A stretch of DNA of 64,000 nt from Scylla paramamosain (lineage: Eukaryota; Arthropoda; Malacostraca; Decapoda; Portunidae). The notes beneath the pieces were generated by a model. That model searched no databases. It was given only the letters and a program-made list of their open reading frames with translations, and had not been told where the DNA came from. Made by a program: the position numbers and the translations under genes. Location of the stretch: positions 7,220,001-7,284,000 of the forward strand of contig NC_087157.1 of assembly GCF_035594125.1 (NCBI RefSeq), written 5' to 3'. Below, piece by piece: positions 56,979 to 64,000 of the stretch; positions within the stretch are counted from its first letter, which is position 1; each line of letters opens with the position of its first letter.

Positions 56979-57092
56979 CTACCACCTCCACATCATCAGT
57001 CTCCTATACTTGCTTTGTTACATTTTAATCACACAACCATCGTCAATTTTACATAACTACCAACCAAATTTTAACATCATAAAATATAAACT

Positions 57093-57149
<57 letters not shown>
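56945..57149. repeat. Two (CA)n microsatellites
   Basis: CA at 56945-56977 and at 57096-57149. Confidence 0.97.
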
Positions 57150-57150
<1 letters not shown>

Positions 57151-57239
57151 TTACTACTCTACATATTCATGATAAAATAAAGAGTTAGAATAATTTATGC
57201 ATAAAAGTGGAAGTATAGATAATAAACAAAATTCTAAAC

Positions 57240-57535
57240 TAAAGATACGTCGGTTAAGTTGTGTTAGGTAGGTATGCCATAGTAGGTCAGATTAGGTTGT
57301 TAGGTTGAAAAGCCAAATATGAGCTTCTAAAGCATGAATAGGCAAATTTAGATTATGTTAGATTACGTTTTGTTAGGTTACGTTAAGATTAGAGTAAACT
57401 AAGGCTCAGTTATGGGTATATGTTAGGTTAGGTTAGTAAGTAAAATCTTAGGTATGGAAATGTTAGGTTAGGTTAAGTTAGGTTTCTTTACTAAGTTAGG
57501 TTTCTTTACTAAGTTATGTTAGCAAGCTGAATTAT
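57240..57535. repeat. Degenerate TTAGG-type interstitial repeat
   Basis: Multiple TTAGG units, some adjacent (GTTAGGTTAGG near 57424 and 57465), and an exact 18-bp tandem repeat of TTAGGTTTCTTTACTAAG near 57478-57515. TTAGG is the ancestral arthropod telomere repeat. The array is degenerate and internal. Confidence 0.6.
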
Positions 57536-57758
57536 GGTAAGCGCGGGCACATCTCGACACATCGACTTGTTGCCCTTCTCCCCACGGACATCTGCTGCTT
57601 CCCTTGCTCCCAACCCACGCAGGCCTGGATCAAGCAAAAGGTCAGAATATTGTGCAAAGGTTACTGTTTTCCATCATGCATGACACGATAATAGATAATA
57701 GATACTGTAATTCCAGTAATCCCTAGCACTCCGACAGGCACTCACATCTAAAAACAAA

Positions 57759-58073
<315 letters not shown>

Positions 58074-58352
58074 CAATAACATGTGAATAAGTGGATTAAT
58101 CTCCGGGTTGCAGTAGTGGAAGCAACAATTACCCCATCCGTGACTCAATGCGGCAGAAACTTGCAGCAACATGTTAAACGATCGCTGGGCTGGGTTGGGC
58201 TGGGGAGGAGATACTGATGGCCAACCAGGGAGCCTATAACAAGTGTGGGTCGCCTTGTGGGGAGTGTCTGTGTTTTGGTTCGGTACTTATGAGGGAAGCT
58301 GTGGATTGAGCTATTTTGTTAATGGAGTGGAGTGGGTGTATTTATGTATGTA

Positions 58353-58353
<1 letters not shown>

Positions 58354-58448
<95 letters not shown>

Positions 58449-58482
58449 GACATCTCTTCAACCTCTAACATTTACCTCCGGC

Positions 58483-58534
<52 letters not shown>
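58354..58534. repeat. (CT)n then (AC)n microsatellites
   Basis: CT at 58354-58445 and AC at 58485-58534. Confidence 0.97.
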
Positions 58535-58538
<4 letters not shown>

Positions 58539-58708
58539 CAATCCCAGCTAAGCACCAATGCCTCGATATATCAGTCCATGCAACACACCACGCAGAGGAC
58601 AGCAGGGATGCCATGATGTTACTGGAACTTGTATTAATGAGCGAGTGCTGAAAAATTAGCGATTTATGTACCAAGTTCGTTTCCTCTTTTTAATTTATAT
58701 GTACTTTA

Positions 58709-58711
<3 letters not shown>

Positions 58712-58807
<96 letters not shown>
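58712..58807. repeat. (CT)n microsatellite
   Basis: Pure array. Confidence 0.98.
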
Positions 58808-58989
58808 ACCTACTAGAACGACTTGCAAATTAGTCGTTTTAAACAAGAGTATTTCGCTGTTTTAATCGCATTTGTAGCACTTTTTTTTTATTGTTTCTGA
58901 CTAAACTGCAGCTTTTATGTGCACCACTTGTCTGTATTTTTAGGTTACTTTATTTGCACATTTACAAGTAATTAAGTTTCCTCTTTATC

Positions 58990-59685
58990 ACAAATGACGC
59001 TATTTAAATTTAAGTTTATTATCCACAGTTATCTTTACATTATAATTTTCATAATAATGTACATCATTTTTTTTGTGAGAGGAAGTGGTAAAAGAAAACT
59101 ATTCCTCTCATATACTGACTAGAAATTTATATTATCTTTCTATCATCATTTCGATGATAATAATAATGTATATCTTTTTAATACTTTTTTTTTTTTTGTA
59201 AGGGGAAAAAAAAAAACTGTTGCTATCATATACAGACAGGACATGTGCATTATAATATCGTTTTAACAACACTTCTTATACTACTAATACTGATGATGAT
59301 GATGATGATAATAATAATAATAATAATAATAATAATATAATAATATATAATACTAATTTTTTTTTTTTTTTTTTTTTTTGTAAAGGAGAGTAGAAGAAAA
59401 CGTTTCCTTTCATATAGGGATCAGACACAATGTAAGACCACTTCCTCTCACAATGTGAGAGGAAGTGGTAAAAGAAAACTATTCCTCTCATATACTGACT
59501 AGAAATTTATATTATCTTTCTATCATCATTTCGATGATAATAATAATGTATATCTTTTTAATACTTTTTTTTTTTTTGTAAGGGGAAAAAAAAAAAACTG
59601 TTGCTATCATATACAGACAGGACATGTGCATTATAATATCGTTTTAACAACACTTCTTATACTACTAATACTGATGATGATGATG

Positions 59686-59718
<33 letters not shown>

Positions 59719-60010
59719 TAATAATATATAATACTAATTCTTTTTTTTTTTTTTTTTTTGTAAAGGAGAGTAGAAGAAAACGTTTCCTTTCATATAGGGA
59801 TCAGACACAATGTAACATGTACATTATCATTGCAATAATAATGTTGATGCTTCAGATATTTCTGTGAGGGAAAGAAATAGAAGAAAATGTCAATATGATG
59901 ACCAGAAGTGTACATCATATTATCGTTCCGGTAATAGTAATGCAAAACATTTAAATACTTATGTGCGGGAAAGAAATAGAAGAAAACTGTCCCTATTCAT
60001 ATACAAACCA
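58990..60010. repeat. Diverged tandem array with a recent 380-bp duplication
   Basis: Units of about 100-130 bp share TGTGAGGGAAAGAAATAGAAG (or TGTAAAGGAGAGTAGAAG and similar), CATATAC-AGAC, ACATTATA-TATCG and GATAATAATAATGTA plus a T run. Well-preserved examples start at about 59074, 59199, 59379, 59861 and 59961. Overlaid is a near-identical copy: 59074-59434 recurs at 59454-59814. Confidence 0.8.
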
Positions 60011-60173
60011 GAAGCTTACATAAAAACAAGGACGGGTGGAGAGATTCGGCCTAGCAGTGGTGGGGTAGATAGCGCAGGTTCTCATTTTGCTGGCACACAG
60101 GAATATGAAATGTAGTGGCACTTGAATTGAAGGAGTGGAATGCTGGGCCAGGGAACCACCTCGTAAACAAACA
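60011..60173. other. Non-coding unique DNA
   Basis: No gene recognised. Confidence 0.4.

Positions 60174-60219
<46 letters not shown>
60174..60219. repeat. (CA)n microsatellite
   Basis: Pure array. Confidence 0.97.
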
Positions 60220-60220
<1 letters not shown>

Positions 60221-60648
60221 CGTTCCCCAGATCCGGCTGCAAGATTCTTAAAAAAGGAAAAAAAAAAACATTCCTAAGCTAGAGATATGAGTGCACTTAT
60301 CTGCGCTAGCTCAGAAACTCAAGCCTTCTCAAAAGCACTCTCATTCACTCGCTCACTTACTCACTCCACACACTCAATCTTGCTTTATCAGTGAGATTTC
60401 AAGGACCTGAGCAATAAAAACCCTCCTCCTAATACTCCCCACCACCACTACTACTACTACTACTTTCCCCCCCCCTTCTCCTCCTCCTCCACATCCGCCA
60501 GTATTTGTAATGTAAATACGAGTGTTGGTGTAAACAATGCCAGTATCTCAGGGCTGTGCCGCGAGTTAGGTGGGAAAGGAGGGTGACGACCAGGAGTCTA
60601 CTTCTCTCCGCCAGCTTTTATGGGGAAGTTAATCAGCTTCTTCGTAAC

Positions 60649-60652
<4 letters not shown>

Positions 60653-60742
<90 letters not shown>

Positions 60743-60782
60743 AGCTCAGTTGCAGTTATCCCAGTGTCATGGCGGCGTTATT

Positions 60783-60859
<77 letters not shown>

Positions 60860-60895
60860 AGCTCAGTTGCAGTTATCCCAGTGTCATGGCGGCGT

Positions 60896-60988
<93 letters not shown>
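60653..60988. repeat. Three (CT)n arrays separated by two copies of a 47-bp unique unit
   Basis: CT (60653-60737), unit (60737-60783), CT (60784-60854), identical unit (60854-60900), CT (60901-60988). The unit contains CAGTGTCATGGCGGCG. The period is 117 bp. Confidence 0.97.
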
Positions 60989-62702
<1,714 letters not shown>

Positions 62703-63428
62703 CGATAGCAAGATTAAATTCATAAAACAGATATTACTCGAGCCTTTCACATTTCCATTAGTGTAATTTTTCTCGTGATGTATGACAAAAAAAATCCTCC
62801 GGACGTGAATATAAAAAGGATATTAATTTAACGTAAGAGGTTTTCAAGAGGCACACAAAAACCCAATTATAATCGCACCCTCTATACTTATCCCATGCTA
62901 TATGTTACCATTAGGTATATTTTAAAACACCCATAATCTCAACACACGTGTACAGATAAAGTGTAAGAGCATTATTAATACTTTGCAAGGAGACTCAAGA
63001 TACATATTTTTCTCTCAGCTTCATTATCAGCCAAAAAAGTATAGCGTTCATCACCCGGGAAGGCTTAAGGCGCGGCAAATGGTGCAAACTTCAGCGATTT
63101 GCATCCTAACTTGCGCAGCGGACCCTGAAGGCACATGTTTACACCTACAGGCAGGGTAGAAACTTAGGAGGTCGGTCTCAGGAGGTCGATCTCAGGGTGT
63201 TCAGTACGACTTATCCTGTCACTCAATTTCACTCACCTTCCCTCACCGTCACCAAACAATGCTCACTTTCTCTCATCAGCAGACAGTTGCGTGAAATCTT
63301 ATACTCTTTCCAGTCTTTTTCTTTCTTTTCTTTTCATAAAGGCGGCCGGTCAAGAGCACAAAAAATATAAAAAATATTCGCTAATTTACCAATCCAGCAA
63401 CAACAACAAAAAAAAAAAAAGGAATAAA
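62703..63428. other. Non-coding unique DNA
   Basis: AGGAGGTCGRTCTCAGG occurs twice in tandem at about 63167-63196. Nothing else recognised. Confidence 0.45.
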
Positions 63429-63571
63429 GAGAAGGAGGTTTCAAGACACTAATTTATTTTTTTACGACCGTTTTTGACTCTGGGGACCGGCACCTCAGCG
63501 GGCCCTTTTTTTTTTTTTTCTTGTAATTTTCTTGCCCTTGGCCGGTGCCCCTCCTACATAAAAAAAAAAAA
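63429..63571 (+). mobile_element. Jockey-like 3' fragment (copy 5)
   Basis: It starts GAAGGAGGTTTCAAGACACT (end of ORF2), then GGCACCTCAGCGGGC, then TTGCCCTTGGCCGGTGCC and CCTACATAAAA with an A tail. It is followed by pyrimidine-rich sequence to about 63840. Confidence 0.9.
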
Positions 63572-64000
63572 CTTCCATATTCGTCCTTTCACCTCCCCAA
63601 GATTGCTTTACTCCCCACACTTCAACCAGACACCAAATTTTCTACACGTTTCATCTTCCTCTATACATTTCCCCAGAATCCCTCATCTCTCTCCCTACAC
63701 TCCCTCCCAAACGCCATAATACTCCACACCGATTCTCCAAACCTCTACATTCCTTCATACAATTCCTCTCAAGCTCCTACATTTCCCTCCAGTCTGCCTC
63801 CCACATCCCACATTCATCCCCAGTCTCTCTCCATAGCCCATATCTTCCGGCTAATCAAAGTTTGTATAGAGTTAGTAATAGTTGTTATGATGAACGAGTC
63901 TTCTAAGTCAATATTGCATGGAGGTGTTAAGAATACCACTGCGTCCATCTCCGTTTTCTTTAGCTTCCCCATTCTAAAACAAATTCAGGAAGGAAATATC
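63572..64000. other. Pyrimidine-rich then unique non-coding DNA
   Basis: CACCTCC/ACATTCC-type C/T-rich sequence to about 63840, then unique sequence to the window edge. Confidence 0.5.

Noticed and set aside
59864..60115. Possible small protein with a repeated RERNRRK motif
   Set aside because: The repetition follows the diverged DNA tandem array and the frame is not shared by other units.

Overview
This window is eukaryotic and repeat-rich and looks like an arthropod genome, most likely a decapod crustacean such as a crab. Three things point that way. First, by my count there are about forty (AG/CT)n arrays totalling roughly 4.2 kb, plus about two dozen (GT/CA)n arrays. Second, there are degenerate TTAGG-type stretches. 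Third, a non-LTR retrotransposon family with a characteristic 3' tail (GTTGCCCTTGGCC...CCTACATAAAA) is present, which I recall from crab sequences; a database search would have to confirm this. There are no bacterial-type operons, no CRISPR array, and no rRNA or tRNA that I could recognise.

Host coding content is sparse. The best host gene evidence is a minus-strand first coding exon (21057 down to 20396). It has a strong Kozak start, two short upstream ORFs and a consensus splice donor. I do not recognise its product. Weaker candidates are a plus-strand terminal exon (49079-49340, strong acceptor, stop, then AATAAA), a core promoter or 40-nt microexon near 17073-17122, a TATA-type promoter near 22510, and a tiny minus-strand first exon at 40401-40447. 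The rest is intergenic or intronic.

Mobile elements explain the long real ORFs. A Jockey-like element (2586-5426) carries an 885-codon uninterrupted endonuclease/reverse transcriptase frame and is 5'-truncated. Four more 5'-truncated copies of the same family lie at 22806-23391, 24587-24670, 45310-46320 and 63429-63571, all in the same orientation. Several sit in simple-sequence DNA. A CR1/Rex1-type element (31328-33920) has an intact YADD RT but two frameshifts, and ends in an ATT-repeat tail. DNA-transposon relics are a 471-bp pogo/Tigger-type element with TA duplications and the start of a transposase (6576-7046), and two putative piggyBac-type MITEs bounded by TTAA-like sites (41056-41232 and 43989-44328).

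Region by region: 1-2.3 kb microsatellites; 2.3-5.5 kb CT minisatellite split by the Jockey-like element; 6.4-7.4 kb AT-rich DNA carrying the pogo relic; 8-20 kb microsatellites and a 1.3-kb pyrimidine tract; 20.4-21.6 kb host exon and upstream region; 22-30 kb retroelement fragments and long arrays; 31.3-33.9 kb CR1/Rex1-type element; 34-40 kb a dense GA-array cluster and purine tracts; 41-46 kb MITEs, local tandem repeats and a decayed Jockey copy; 48-53 kb trinucleotide arrays including (TTG)~106; 53-58 kb the longest CT arrays and a pyrimidine-to-purine strand switch; 59-60 kb a diverged tandem array with a recent 380-bp duplication joined by a perfect palindrome; 60.6-62.7 kb CT/CA arrays; 63.4 kb the last Jockey fragment.

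The most interesting structural theme is duplication of unique flanking sequence together with a dinucleotide array at three separate loci (28.3, 54.0 and 60.7 kb), and the palindrome-bearing duplication at 59.4 kb.
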